Made by a program: the position numbers and the translations under genes | Shown here: one piece after another, positions 10,801 to 23,351 of the stretch | Position numbering within the stretch: the first letter of the stretch is position 1 | Layout: each line of letters begins with the position of its first letter | The notes under the pieces: model-generated | What the model was told of the DNA's origin: nothing | Databases searched by the model: none | The model's input: only the letters and a program-made list of their open reading frames with translations | From: Diacronema lutheri | Taxonomy: Eukaryota; Haptophyta; Pavlovophyceae; Pavlovales; Pavlovaceae | Length of the DNA stretch: 64,000 nt | Assembly: GCA_019448385.1 (NCBI GenBank) | Contig: JAGTXO010000013.1 | Span: forward strand, 62,001 to 126,000 | Reading direction: 5' to 3'

Positions 10801-13800
10801 TTCGCGCGCGTGTCGCTCGACGTGCTCGAGGTGAGCGCGCCGGCGCAGACGCTCGCGCTGATCGGCGTGGCGCGCGACGTTGCGCTGCGCGGCGTCGGCC
10901 TGCGCGCCGGCGACCACGCCGCGTGGGTGCGCGCGGGCGCGCCGAGCTGCGCCACCGCCGGCGCCGACGCTGCGCTCGGCGGCTGGCAGGGCGTGAGCGC
11001 GGACGGCACGGTGGTGCACACGCTGCGCGAGGCGGTGGCGGGGCTGCAGCTGTGCTACGAGCATGCGAGCGCGGGCGCCACGGGCGCGGGCGGCACGCTG
11101 TACCCCGCCGTCCGGCTGAGCGCGGCGGCGGTGACGGCGCCGGCCGTGTCCGTCGCCGTCGCGGGCGCGACCGAGCGGCTGCCGCTGAGCGGCATCGGGC
11201 TGGCGGACGGCGACGTGGGGTACTGGGTGGCCGACGCGTCGGATTGTCCGCCCACCGCGCAGCCGAGCGCGCGCGCGCGCGCCGACCTTGGCGGCGTGTG
11301 GACGCGCGGCGCGGGCGTCGCGCAGTTCCGCGCGCTCGCGCCGGCGAGCGGCCTCACGCTCTGCTACCAGTTCCGCTCGGCAGGCGCGGCGCTGCCGTTC
11401 GCGCACTTTGGCGCGGTGACGCTCGACGTGCTCAGCCTCGACAGCTTCACCACCGCCCTCGGCGAACGCGAGGTGGTCGCGGGCAGCATGGCCGTCGTCT
11501 CGTTTGGCGGCGTGGGCGTCGGCGCGTCGGATCGCGCCTTCTGGGCGGCGCCGTCGAGCGCGGGCTGCGCGCCGAGCGTCGCCAGGGCGCAGTACGGCGG
11601 CGTGCAGCCGGTGAGCGCGAGCGGCGTTGCGTCCTTCGCCATCTCGCGCGGCACCGCCGCCGCCGCCTCCGTCCTCGAGCTGTGCTACTCGGCACGCGGC
11701 AAGCCCTTCGCGCGCTCCCCGCAGCTACGCCTCGCGCTGCGCGAGGTGCGCGGGCCCGCCGCGCTCGTCGCGGTGTGGCGCACGAGCACGGCGCTCGGCT
11801 TCACGGGCGTCGGCCTCGCCGATGGCGATGAGGCCTTCTGGCTCCGCGCCGACGCGCCCGCCGACGCGCCGTGCGACCCGGCCGACGCGGCCGAGGGCGC
11901 GAACGCGACGGTCTCGGCGGGAATCGGCGCCTTTGCGCTCGAGCAGGTGGCGACGGGCATGCGGCTGTGCTACCGGCACGCGGGCAGCGCGCGCGCGTAC
12001 GGCTGGACGTCGTACGCGCGCCCCACCCTCTCCGTCGCCTTCCCCACCGACCCCTTCGCCCTCGCGACCATTTTGGCGATCCGACCGACCGGCGCGGCGC
12101 TCGGCGCGCCGACCAACGTGACGGTCGTCGGCGCCAACTTTGAGCCGGCCGTGGCGAAGGCGGCGCTGATCCGCTGCCACTTTGGCGACGCGGTCGCGCC
12201 GCCGCTCGCCCTCACGCCCTCCCAGATCGTCTGCGCCGCTGCGCCGCGCGCCGCCGCCTCGTCCGTGCGCGTCGCCCTCTCCGTCGACGAGCGCGACGCC
12301 ACGACCGGCCGCACGCACGAGCCGATCGTCGTCTCGACGGCATTCCGCTACTTCGATATGTCGGCCGTGCGCGTGCACGCGCTCGAGCCCGCCGGCGGCC
12401 CGCGTGGCGAGGAGGGCACGACGCTCACCATCTCGGGCGAGGGCTTCGCCGACTACGGCGACGTGACCGTCTCCTTCGGCGCAGGCGTGCCGCTCGCGCG
12501 CGGCACGATCGTCGACGAGGGCGTCTCGCAGATCGTGTGCGCGGTGCCGTACGTCTCGCCGTTCGCACCGCTGGCGTCGCTGCCCGTCGAGATCAGCCTC
12601 AACGGCCAGGCCTTCACCGCCGCGTCCAACGTGCGGTACACGCTCTACACGGCGGCTGTGCGCTCGGCGAGCCCGGCGGGCGCGCCGCTCGCCGAGGTTT
12701 CGGCGGTCACGCTGAGCGGCGAGGGGTTCGTTGAGCTGGGTGGTTCGGCGGTGTGCCTGTACACGCCCGCCTCCGCCGCCGCGGGCACGTCGCCGCTCGC
12801 CGCCGCCGCGCTCGTGCGCGGCGCCGAGCGCGTGGTGTGCGCGGCGCCGAGCGCCGCGCCGTCCGGCGCATACATCGTCACGCTCTCGCTCAACGGCGGC
12901 GCGAGCGTCGCGCCGCAGTACTTTGACGCGGCGCGCATCGAGCTGTACGACGCGCGCGCCGAGCTGCTCGTCAGCCGCGCCGAGCCCGCCGGCGGCCCGA
13001 TCGGCGGCGGCACGGCCGTGACCGTCTTCGGCCGTGGCTTCCGCGACTTTGGGCGCGGCGAGCTGTGCTGCGTGTGGGACGAGCGCGCGCACTGCGACGG
13101 CGCGGTGCTGCTCGCCGACGCGGCGGACGACGGCGCGTCGCGGCTGCGCTGCGTCTCGCCGCCCGCCGCGCCCGCCGTCGCCGGCTTCGCCACGCTGCGC
13201 GTCTCGCTCAACGGCGGCTCGGCTGCATCGACGAGCGCGTCGTCCGTCGACTTCCTCTTCTACGCCGCGCCGCGCCTCACGGCTGTGCAGCCGGCGGTGG
13301 CGGACGCGCGCGGCGGCACGCTCGTCACGCTGCGCGGCACCGGCTTTGCCGCGCTCGGCGACGCCGCGCGCGTCCGCTTTGGCCCGACGGTCGGCGCGCC
13401 GCCGCTGTCGCTGAGCGACGAGGAGATTGTGCTGCGCGCGCCGTGGGGCGCGGAGGGCGGCAGCGACGTGGCGGTGAGCCCGAACGGCGCGGACTTCCCG
13501 GCGGACGCGCCCGCGCTGCCCTTCGCCTTCGAGGGGCCGCACGCGCCCGAGCTCCTCTCCGCGCGCTTCGACTCGGCGGGCACGACGCTGCTCGTCGCCT
13601 TTGACGGCCAGCCGACGAACCGCGCGGGGATGGTCGGCGTGCAGCCGTGCGCGCGCGTGCTCGATGACGCGACGGTCGCGCTGCTGCGCGGCGGGCTGGG
13701 CGCGGAGCACGAGCCGCGCTGCTACTGGCGCGACGATGCGTCGCTCGTCGCCGAGCTCAACCTGCGCACCGCCATCGTGCCGGGCAGCACCGTCGGCCTG

Positions 13801-16800
13801 CGCGCCGACGTGCTCACGCCGTTGGCCGGCTCGTTCAACGGCGCGTGTCCCGACCCGCTCTGCGCGCGCGGCGCGGTCACGATCGATCGCGACGCGCCGT
13901 GCGTTGGCGCGTGCCCGACGCCGGTCGCCGCCGTCTCGGGCGCGGCGAGCATCTCGGCGTGCCCCGACGAGGTGCTCGTGCTCGACGGCTCGGGCTCGTC
14001 GGGCGGCGGCATCGCGCCGCTGCACTACGCGTGGCGCGTCGACCCGCTCCGCTCGGACTACGCGACCGAGCTCAATGCGCGCCTCGCGCTGCTCGACGGC
14101 AGCGCAGCGGCGGTGCTGTCGCTCGACGGGCTGCGCGGCAACGCCTTCGTCTTCGTCCTGCGCGTCTCGTCCTTCCTCGGGCTGCGCTCGGCGACGGTCG
14201 AACGGGCCGTCGTGCGCGCGGGCGGCGCGTCGCCGTCCGTGCGCATCGACGGCCCGGCGGAGCGGCTCGCGCGGCCGACGGACAGCGTGCTGCTGCGGGC
14301 GGTCGTGGGTGTCGCGCCGTGCTTCGCGCTCTACCCCGCCGTCGGCTACGCGTGGGCGCACAGCGCGACACTCGACGGCGACACGCTCGCGCCGCTCGCC
14401 GCTGCGGCCGTGCCGCTGTCGAGCGTGCCGCTGTCCGCGATCGAGCTGCCGGGCGGCACGCTGCTGCCCGGCCGCGTGTACGAGTTCGCCGTGCGCGCGA
14501 CGATGGCGCGCGAGCCCAGCGCCTTCGCCGACGCCGTCGCGCGCGTGCGCGTCGTCGCCGAGCCGCTGCGCGCGCTGATCGCGGGCAGCGACCGCACCGC
14601 GTCGGCGGGCGGCGCCGTGCGCGTCGACGGCTCGGCGTCCTTCGACCCGAACGTGCCGCGCGACGCGGCGGCGGGCGCGGCGCCGGACGCGCTGCTCCGC
14701 TTCGAGTGGGCCGTGCTGCGCCTCGCCGCCGGCGCGACCGAGCCGCTGCCGCTCGGCGCCGGCGTGAACGCGAGCGCGCCGACGCTCGCGCTACCCGCCG
14801 GCCTGCTGGCGGTGGGCGAGTACGAGGTGCGCCTGACGCTCTCCAAGCCGGGCGCGCAGGGCGCGACGGCGTCGGTACGCGTCACGCTCGCCGACGAGGC
14901 GGTGCCGCTCATCCGCTTCGAGCCGTTCGTGCGGCGCGCGTTCAACGCCGAGTGGACGGTGGCGGTCGAGCGGATCGCGCTGCTCGCCACCGTCTCGGCC
15001 GCCGACGGCGGCGGTTCGGCGGGCGAGGGCGAGGGCGAGGGCGGGGGCGCGCGCACGTACGAGTACGCGTGGGCGGCATTCGTCGAGCTGTCAAGCGGCC
15101 GGCGCGTCGACGCGGGCCTCGACCTCGCCTCGCCCGGCGTGACGACGACGGGCGCATCGCGGTCGTCGCTCACGGCTGGTGCGGAGTACATCTTCCAGTT
15201 GAGCGTCCGGGCGGTGGGCGGTCCGGTGTCGCTCGGCTCGGTGCGTGTGCCGATCAACCGGCCGCCCTTTGGCGGCACGCTCGCGCGCACGCCGGCGGAG
15301 GGCGTCGCGGGCACGACGCGCTTCGCGCTGCGCGCGCTCGGCTGGGTGGACGACCGCGACGACCTGCCGCTCACCTTCGCCTTCGGGTACGCGCCCGTGC
15401 AGGGCGGCGACGGCGGCGCGGCGGCGGTGCTCGGCGCGGCGCAGCCGCTCACCGAGCAGCTCCTCGAGCCCTCCGCGTCCGTGCTGCTGCCCGCCGGCCT
15501 GCTCGCCGTCACCGTCGGCGTGCGCGACGCGTTCGGTGCGCGCGCCGACGGCGCGAGCGAGCCGTTACGCGTCGCGCACGCCGACGGCGACGGCACGGCG
15601 GACGGCGCGTGCGGCGGCGGCGGCGCGCTGGAGCAGACCATCGCGCGCGCGCAGCTCCTCGTCGACCAGGGCCGCCCCGCCGACGCCAACCAGCTGCTTG
15701 CGTCGCTCGCGAGCTCGGCGCTGTGCGCCGCGCGCCGCCGCAGCCGCCGCGGGCTGCAGGCGGACGGCGGCGCGACGAGCGTCGCGAGCGCGGGCGTGAA
15801 CGAGCTGCTCCGGCTGACCGAGGCGGCGCGAGGCTCCGCCGTGCCCACCACCGCCGCGCGCCGCCAGTCCGCGCGCGCGCTCGCCGCCGTGCTCGTCGCG
15901 GGCGGCGACGCGCTCGACGGCAGAGCGCAGGCGTCCGGCCTCGCGCAGCTCGCGGCGCTCGTCGCCGACGCGCAGTCGGACGGGCTCGATCCGGCGAGCG
16001 CGACGAACGTGCTCTCGGCGGCTGACGCCGCGCTCGCCGCCGTGCGCGCGCAGCCCACCGGTGCGTCGACCGCTGAGCAGCGCGAGACGATCGGCACGGC
16101 GACGGTCGTAACGGCCGCGGGCATCGGCCGCGCGCTGCTCGCGGGCGTCGTCGAGGGCGAGCGGCCGGCTGAGGCGGTGGGCACTGAGCTCGCCGTCTCC
16201 GCGCGGCGCGCGCCCGGCAGCGGCGTGGCCAACCAGACGCTGCCCGTACCGGGCGGCGTCGGCGGCGGCGCGTCGGGCGCGTCGATCGTGTTGCCCGCTG
16301 GCGTGCTCGATGGCGCGGCGGCTGGCGAGGGCGCGTGGGCGGGCGGGCCCGTCGACATTGTCGCCTACTCTCTCGCGACCAACCCCTTTGCCGACCCGGC
16401 GTTGCAGAATGCGACCGACGCCGTGAACGCGAGCGCCGACCCGGCGCTGCGCGCGGGCGACGTCGACCCGCGCGCCGACGCGGGCAATGGCGGGGGCGCG
16501 CTCGGCCCGCGCACGTCGCGCATCGTGACGCTCACGCTCTCCGAGCAGCGCGCGGGTGGCGCGGCCGTCGAGCTCGTCGTCGACGGCCTCTCGCAGCCCG
16601 TGCTCATCGACCTGCCGCAGCCGTCGCCCGCACACGGCGAGGGCGAGGGCGCGCTCGCGGTCGGCGGCGGCAACTGCACCTCACTTGATGAGGCGCTCGG
16701 CTGCTCGGCGAGCTCGGGCGGCGGCGCGTGCGTCGACGGCGCGTGCGCGTGCGCGCCCGGCCGCTTCGGCGCGCGATGCGAGCTGCGCACGCAGTGCCGC

Positions 16801-17939
16801 TTCTGGGACGGTGCCGCGCGCGCGTGGAGCGTGGACGGCGTCGAGACGCTACCCGCGCTACCCGCGCTCGCGCCCGGCTCGGCCGCGCGCTGCGCGACGC
16901 GCCACCTGACGGACTTTGGCGGGTTCGCCGTGCCCGTCTATTCGATCCCCGCGTCCGTCGACGAGGCGCGCGAGGACGCGGAGACCTTCCGCGTCAACAC
17001 CTTCTCGGCGCGCGACGCGGCGCAGGCGCTCAGCGATGTGGACGCGCGCGCGATCCGCGACAACCCTGCGGCGTTTGGCCTCGTCTTTGGGCTGCTCGGC
17101 GCGTGCGCGCTCACGGTCAGCGTCGCCGCGTGGCGCGACCGCCAGATCTGGGCGCGCATCCGCGCGCAGCGCGCCTTCGAGCGCGCGGCCGACGAGGAGC
17201 GCACACGGATGATCGCGGACGAGCTCGAGCGGCGGCTCGACGAGCTCGAGGACCGGCTCGACGGCGCGATGGAGGCGGCGGCGCTCGCGGTGCAGACGCG
17301 GCTGCGCGGGCTGCGCGGCCGTCGCGCTGCCGAGCGCCGCCGCAACGCGGCCAGCTCGCTCGTCGCGCGCCGCGCGTCGCGCCGGCAGCGCGAGCACGCA
17401 CTCGTGCGCGCATTCCGCCGGCTGGGGCGCGAGATCGCGCACAACCACACGGTGCTCTCGCTCTGCTTCGGCGACCCGCAGAACCAGCGCCGCGCCGAGG
17501 TCGTGCAGATCTTCTGGAACGTGACCATCCTCGGCGCGCTCGTCGAGTCGATCCTCTACTCGGCGGCGGACGGCGGCGACGAGTCACTCGTCGGTGCGCT
17601 CCTCGCGTCCGTCGTGACCGCGCTGCTCACCGCGCCCGCGCTCGCGCTCCTTCTCCTCGTCTACCAGATCGCGTACGGGCGGCGCGGCACCGCGCTCGCG
17701 CGCCTCTTCCGCGAGGCGCGCGAGCACGTGCAGCACGAGCTGCAGCGGCTGCGCCGCGAGGAACGCGGCGCGGCCGCACGCCGCGCGAGCGCGGGCAACG
17801 ACGCGGCGGCCGCGCTTGCGGCCGCGGCGGCGACAAAGCAGTACGACGCGCCCGAGCGGCGCGCGCTCCGGCTCGCGCGGCGCGAGCGGCAATCTGACGC
17901 TGTCGCCGGGCCGGCGGGCGCGCCCGCCACCGTCGGCGC

Positions 17940-17996
<57 letters not shown>

Positions 17997-19538
17997 GCGC
18001 GTCGCGCCGCTCAGCACGGCGGCGGCCGCGGCGGCGGCCACCGCGCCGAGCGACGGCTCGCCACGGCCGACGCCCGCGTTGGCCGAGCGCTCGCTGCGCG
18101 CCGCCGCCGCGCTCGGCCCGCCCGAACTGTCGCCGCCGCCGTCGCCGCGCGCGCCCGAGCCTCCCGAGGCGCCCGCCGCCGCCGCCACCACGGCTGCGCC
18201 CGCCGCCGTGTCGCGCGGCGGCGGCGACGGCGCGCTGCCGGATGGCGACGCGGTGCCAACGCCGCGCGGCCACCGGCCGCCGCCGCCCGCCGAGCCATTC
18301 GCCGGCGTCGCGTCGCCCGGCGCGTTGCGCGCGCCGCCCGGCGCGGCCGGCGCAGGGGCGGCGGGCGAGCCGCCGGCCGCCGCCGAGTTGGCCTCACGCG
18401 TGCCGACGAGCGCGCAGAGAAGTCGCCTCGTCGCGCACATGCGCCTGCAGCGCGGTGCGTTCAACGAGGGCGCAATGGGGGCACGCACCGCGCTGCAGAG
18501 CGCCTTCGCCGCGTACCGTCGGCAGCACGTTGCGCTGCAGGCCGCGGCCGAAGCGGACAGCGTGCTCTCCGTTGACGAGATTCTCATCCTGCGCGCCATG
18601 TTCGTGCGGTACGACATGCAGGGCGTTGGCATCCTCGACGCGCAGGAGTTGCGTGCCCTCCTCAGGCACGAGCTTAACCAGTCCGCCACCGCCGACGACA
18701 CGATCGACCTCGCGGCGGAGATGAAGGCGCTTGACGAGGACACGAGCGGCACCGTCTCCTTCCGCGAGTTCCGCCTGTGGTACCGCCGCCTCCTCGGCGC
18801 CGAGCTCGAGCGCGAGCAGCGGATGCGCACGGGCTGGCGACGTGTGCTCTGCGCGCCGTGCAACGTGCGGCTGCCCGACTGGGCCGACCGCTCCCTCGGC
18901 TGGGGCCTCGTCTGGCTGCTGCTGCTCGTCACGCTCGCCCTCACCTATGTGTACGCGCGCACGATGGGCGACGCGCAGTTCCGCATCATGCTCATCTCGT
19001 GGAGCTTCGCGCAGAGCCAAACGCTCGTGCTCGAGGCGCGCGCGGCAGCTACCCCGGCAGCCACGCCTCCTCCCACGCCCTCTCCCTTCCCCCCCCCCCC
19101 CCCCCGACCGCGCGTGCCTCCCGCCCGGATGCGGCCCGCCGTGCGCGCCGCGTCGTTGGCATCTCCACTGCAGCCGCTCACCGCAGCCCTTTTGCGACCC
19201 CCCCCCCCCCCCCCCCCTCCCCTGTGGGCCCTGCCCCGCACCGGCCGCGGGTGATGTGCGCGCAGGAACCGGCTGTGATCTCGCTGCAGCAGTTCGCACC
19301 GACGGTGGTGGCCGGCCTGTTTGCGCTCTGGTCGGTCGACGTGCACGCCGTTGCGTTGTGGGGGCTGCAGGTGCTGCAGGCCGTACGCTTGGCCGCGTGC
19401 TCTCTGCTGGGCTCCAGGCGCGCGCGCGGAAGGACAGTTGACGTCGGGGCCGCCGACTCGACCGGCGCGGCCGTCCCGTCGAGCGCGACTCGCGCCGCCG
19501 GGGACGGAGGTGTGGGCGCGGAAGTGGACGGCGTGTGA
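7502..19538 (+). CDS. Polycystin-1-like receptor: novel repeats, 5 IPT/TIG, REJ/PKD, EGF-like, GPS, TM helices, EF-hands
   Basis: One exon is open from the SPPP tract to 19035, then a GC-AG intron 19036-19265 (with two poly-C tracts) and a last exon 19266-19538. In order: proline-rich stem; Cys motif ANYDPSATFDAGGC (about 8285); 12 repeats of ~100 aa (8455-12040) each with a GVGxxxGDxAxW motif, a Cys and LCYxF; five IPT/TIG beta-sandwiches (12060-13530); a REJ/PKD-type module (13890-15240); an EGF-like Cys cluster (16675-16795); and a GPS motif (CRFWD...WS...C...HLTDFGGFAV, 16797-16930). Then TM1 (17065), a basic coiled coil, TM2-3 (17500-17680), a poly-Gly run, two EF-hands (18580-18790; the second, DEDTSGTVSFRE, is canonical), and TM4-5 (18900-19035 plus last exon). 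No PLAT domain or TRP pore was found. The role is inferred as mechanosensory or adhesion signalling at the cell or flagellar surface. Confidence 0.75.
17945..17999 (+). repeat. (GGC)n microsatellite coding poly-Gly
   Basis: About 18 consecutive GGC codons lie in the cytosolic linker between TM3 and the EF-hands of the polycystin-like protein. They are probably length-polymorphic. Confidence 0.85.
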
Positions 19539-19911
19539 ACGGTGCAGCCGCGCGCAGACAGCGGCTGCCGTGCGATCAGCGGAGCTTCCGCCGAACGGCC
19601 CGCAGTCCTTACGCGCAAGCCTGCCGCCTCAAACATCGAGCGCAGCGTGAAGACGTCTTAGCCCTGAGGGCACACCACCCTGTGGCCCGTTTGTTCTTGT
19701 GCACTGTCACTGCACGGCGAGCTGTGCCCTCGCACGCGCGCAAAGCGTGGTGCGTCAGCCCCCCTTGCGCTCGCGCCAGACACGCTGCCCCATGCGAGCC
19801 CCCATGCGAGCATCAGATCTACGCCCCCCTCGCGCTCGCGCCAAACACGCTGCCCCATGCGAGCATCAGATCTACGCCCCCCTCGCCCCCCCACTTGAGG
19901 GAGCATCAACT
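19539..19911. other. Convergent intergenic region with degenerate tandem repeats
   Basis: This lies between the stops of the polycystin-like (+) and channel (-) genes. From about 19745 to the channel stop, a ~55-bp unit recurs about three times (CGCTCGCGCCAAACACGCTG, then CATGCGAGCATCAGATCTAC, then GCCCCCCTCGC), partly truncated. It probably forms overlapping 3' UTRs. No gene was seen. Confidence 0.55.
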
Positions 19912-22900
19912 CTACGCCCCCCTCGCCCCCCTCGCGCTCGCGCCGCCGTCCGCGCACGCGGCCGCGCCGAGTGCGGCGGCGCCCGCGCCGTCGACGCGCC
20001 CGGCGGCGGCACGGCGCGAGGCGTGTCCGTCCGCCTCGCCCGCAGGCGTCCCCACGTGACACGCTGCGCCCGTGCAGCGGCCGGGGCGCAGCGCGATGAC
20101 GACGTCGGCGCCAGCGGCGCTTGCCGGCGCGCACAGCGCGTCGCCCGCGGGCGCCTCCGCCTCCGCGCCGAGCGCCGCGGTGGCGGAGGGGCGCGCGCCG
20201 TCGCCGCGCGGCCGCGCTGTGCGCGCGGGCTCGGCGCCACCGCCGCCGCCATCGCCGCCGGCGGATGTGCGCCGCGCGCTCGGCGGCCGCGGCTGCGGCC
20301 GCTGCAGCTCTGCGCGGCCGCGCGGCTCCAACGTGCGCGCGCCCGCCGGCGGCTCGGCGGCGGAGAGCGCGCGCACATGCGCGAGGGCGCCGTCCGAACC
20401 GCCGGTGCCGCCCGCGGCGAACGATGCGCGCTCGGTGTTCCAATTGCCGCGCTGCGCGCCCGCGCGCTTGGTGGGCGAGAGCGAGCGCGCGCGCGCGAGC
20501 AACCCGCCCCACCGGCCATCATCATCGTCGGTGGTCGCAGGACCGTTCGTGTGCGAGCCGAAGCGGCGGCTGACGGACGAGCGGTCGCGCTCGCGCTCGA
20601 GCTCGCGCTTGCGCTGCCGCTCGGCCTCCTGCTCGGCGAGCTGGCGCGCCTTGAGCCGCGTGATGACGATCTGCACCTCCGGGTGGGAACGCGAGACCGC
20701 ATCAAACTCGGAGCGGTACAGCACCATCAAGTTGACATAGTCCACCGCCTCAACCGTCGCGTTGGTCTGCGAGCCGTCGATGAGCGATCGCTCGCCGAAA
20801 AAGTCGCCCTGCTGCAGCGTTGCGACGACGCCCGTCCCGTCGACAATCACGCTGACGCTCCCCTCGATGATGAAGAAAAGGCCGTATCCGCCGCCCGCGC
20901 CCTGCTCGAGGATCCGCTCGCCAGGCAGCACGATGAGCGAGCGCATGTGGCAGATGATCGTGCACACCGTCGTGGTGGGCAGCAGTCGGAAGAGCTCGAT
21001 CTGCGTGAAGAGGCGGCGCTGCAACGCGATCACCACCTGCAGCCGCAGCGCCGACGGCAGCTCCTGCAGCAACCACGCCTCGTCGTTGGAGCGCGAGTGC
21101 TTCCACGCGTACTCGGCGTACGAGAGGACCTGCCTTGAGACGGAGGGCGGTGTGCGCTTGCTCTGCAAGAAGGCCTTGAGGCGCTCAAGGCGCTGCCGGA
21201 TCTTCGCCGAGGCCGCGTCCATGTTGCTGAACGCCGACGACGCCGAGCCGATCACCGCCGCGTTGGCGAAGACGCCGATCAACGCCACCGCGCAGTTGTA
21301 CACCGCCTCGGCGGTCGATGTCGGGTGGAAGTGGACGGGCGCGCCGCCCGCGATGGAGGTCACAGCCCAAAAGTAACAGAAGGAGTACTGCAGCACAAAG
21401 CGCCAGCGGGGCTCGAGCGCGCCGCCCGCGTCGCGCGCCTCGCCGAGCGCGTCCGCATCGATCAGGAGCGGGTAGTACCCCGTCGCCGGGTCGGGCGGCA
21501 GGTCGAAGAAGTGCAGCGCGTACCAGAGGCAGCCCAACCAGTGCCACGTGAGCAGCAGCGTACACACGATGCGCACAAGCCGAAGCACTGCCGGGTTCGT
21601 GTTCGTCAGCTGCGCCTCGATCGCCTTCACCGCGCGGCTCGCCCTGACGAGGCGAAACAGTTTGAGCGCGCGCAGCACACGCAGCACACGGTTCAGCCGC
21701 GCTGCTGCCGCCGCGCTGCCGCCGCCGCCGCCACTGCTGCCGTCGCTGGCGGCGAAGATGAGATCAAAGGGCAGCGTCGCGAGCACGTCGACGCAAAACC
21801 AGCCGCGCAGGTACGCCGCCGCGATCGACGGGAAGTCGACGACGGTCGTCATGAGCATCGTCGCCGGGTCGGTGGTGCGAAAGGCGAGCGCAAAGTTGAG
21901 GCAAATGTCCACGCCAAAGTAGACGTCGATGGCGTAATCGAGGAAGCGCGCGCCGAGCAGCACAGGCCCAAACTCGGACTCAAAGGCCTGCACGCGCGCA
22001 CCGCCAAGCGGCCGCCGAGCGCGGCGCGCGCGCGCGTAAGCGCCGCCGCCGCGCGTGCGGTGCGGTGCGCGCGCGCGCTGCGCGCACCAGCCTGAGCGGC
22101 ACGGTCATCTGCGGGGGGCACGCGGAGAGAGGGCGGTGGGTGCGCGCGTGTGAGCTCGGGGTAGGCGCCGTGCGGTCGCAGGCACCGAGCCCCCCCCCCC
22201 CCCCCCCCCCCCCCCATCCTCAAGGAAAAAAGGGTGCCACCCCCTCATCCTCAAGCAAAAAGGGCGCGCGGCTCACCGACGAGAGCATCACCGCCACGAT
22301 CATCGCACCGTCCCACCACGGCCGGAATGGGTGGTCCGGATGGAGCACGATGCGCGCGTACGCGGCGGCGAGCGGCGCGCAGCACGCCCGCCCAAGCCGC
22401 TCGAGCCCTGACGGCGGTGGCGCGGGCTCGTCGCCGTAGAGCGAGGCGACGCGCTTTCGCGCGAGCCGCGGCAGCGCGGGGGAGGACGTGCGGTGCGCGC
22501 CGAGGTGCGTGTCGGGCGGCGAGGAGCCGAAGAGCTTGTGGCGCTCGCGCTCAATGCCGTCGAGCAGCTCGTTCAGCTCCTTGTTCGACCGGAGCACCTC
22601 GCCAATCTTCTCGGCCGTGAGAACCGTCGCGTGCCGCACGTCGGGCGGCTGCGGCCGCTCGCCCTCGGCCCCGACGCGCGCCGAGCGCGGCGGCCTGCGC
22701 GTGGCGGAGCCCAGCGCGGGCGAGTGCAATGCGGAGGTGACCGCCTTACTCATCGACAAGCGCAGCTCGTTGAAGCGCCGCGCCCTGTGCGCTCCGCGCG
22801 GCGTCTGGCCCGGCAGCGGCGACGGAGGCTGCGCGTGCAGCGCGCCGTCCGCGCTGTCGTCGCTCAGCCGCTTGCTCGCGGCGACGGGCCGCGCTGCGGA

Positions 22901-23197
22901 GGTCAACGACAGATGCGCGAGCACCTCAGCGCCCAGTCCGCCCGCGCACGCCGGCCACTCCGACGACTCGCCCGCGCCGACCACGCTGGTTGCCTCCTTC
23001 ACTACGGGCGACCGCGGCCGGCCGCCGTCGCCCACCGCGCGCACGAGCGTGTGGAGGAGCAGCTGCTGCTCAGCGAGCTGTGCGCGCTGCTCGCGCACGC
23101 TAGTTGCGAGCTCTGTGAGCGCGGCGAACACCGCCGAGGCCGAACCCGCTGGTTCCGTCTCGTCGTCGGGCAGCACGAGCGCTTGCAGCCCCGCCAT
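19912..23197 (-). CDS. Cyclic-nucleotide-gated / KCNH-like voltage-gated cation channel
   Basis: This is a six-TM ion channel with a C-terminal cyclic-nucleotide-binding homology domain, ~998 aa. Exon 1 is 23197-22277 (the first ATG is MAGLQALVLP). Its long low-complexity cytosolic N-terminus ends in S1 (HPFRPWWDGAMIVAVML). The GT-AG intron 22276-21988 contains a poly-C tract (poly-G in sense). Exon 2 runs 21987-19912, with S2-S3 (DYAIDVYFGVDICLNF), an Arg-rich S4 (RLNRVLRVLRALKLFRLVR), S5, a pore loop WAVTSIAGGAPVHFHP, S6, a C-linker, and a CNBD at about 21020-20700 (ILEQG...FFIIEGSVSVI...GDFFGERSL). The pore lacks GYG, suggesting a non-K+-selective filter. The CNBD lacks the phosphate-binding Arg (FGERSLIDGSQTNA), so ligand binding is doubtful. 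The C-tail is disordered. Confidence 0.85.
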
Positions 23198-23351
23198 CCT
23201 TGCCCCCACAGCCCACGCTTCCACCTCTTTTGGCCACCCCGGGGGCGATCATGATGAGTAGTTCGGTTTAAACTTTAACGAACGTCGCTTGAGGGCGGGT
23301 AAGCACTCAGGCAGTGGCCACAAGCCCACAGGGTCGTCGGCGCGTCCGCCG

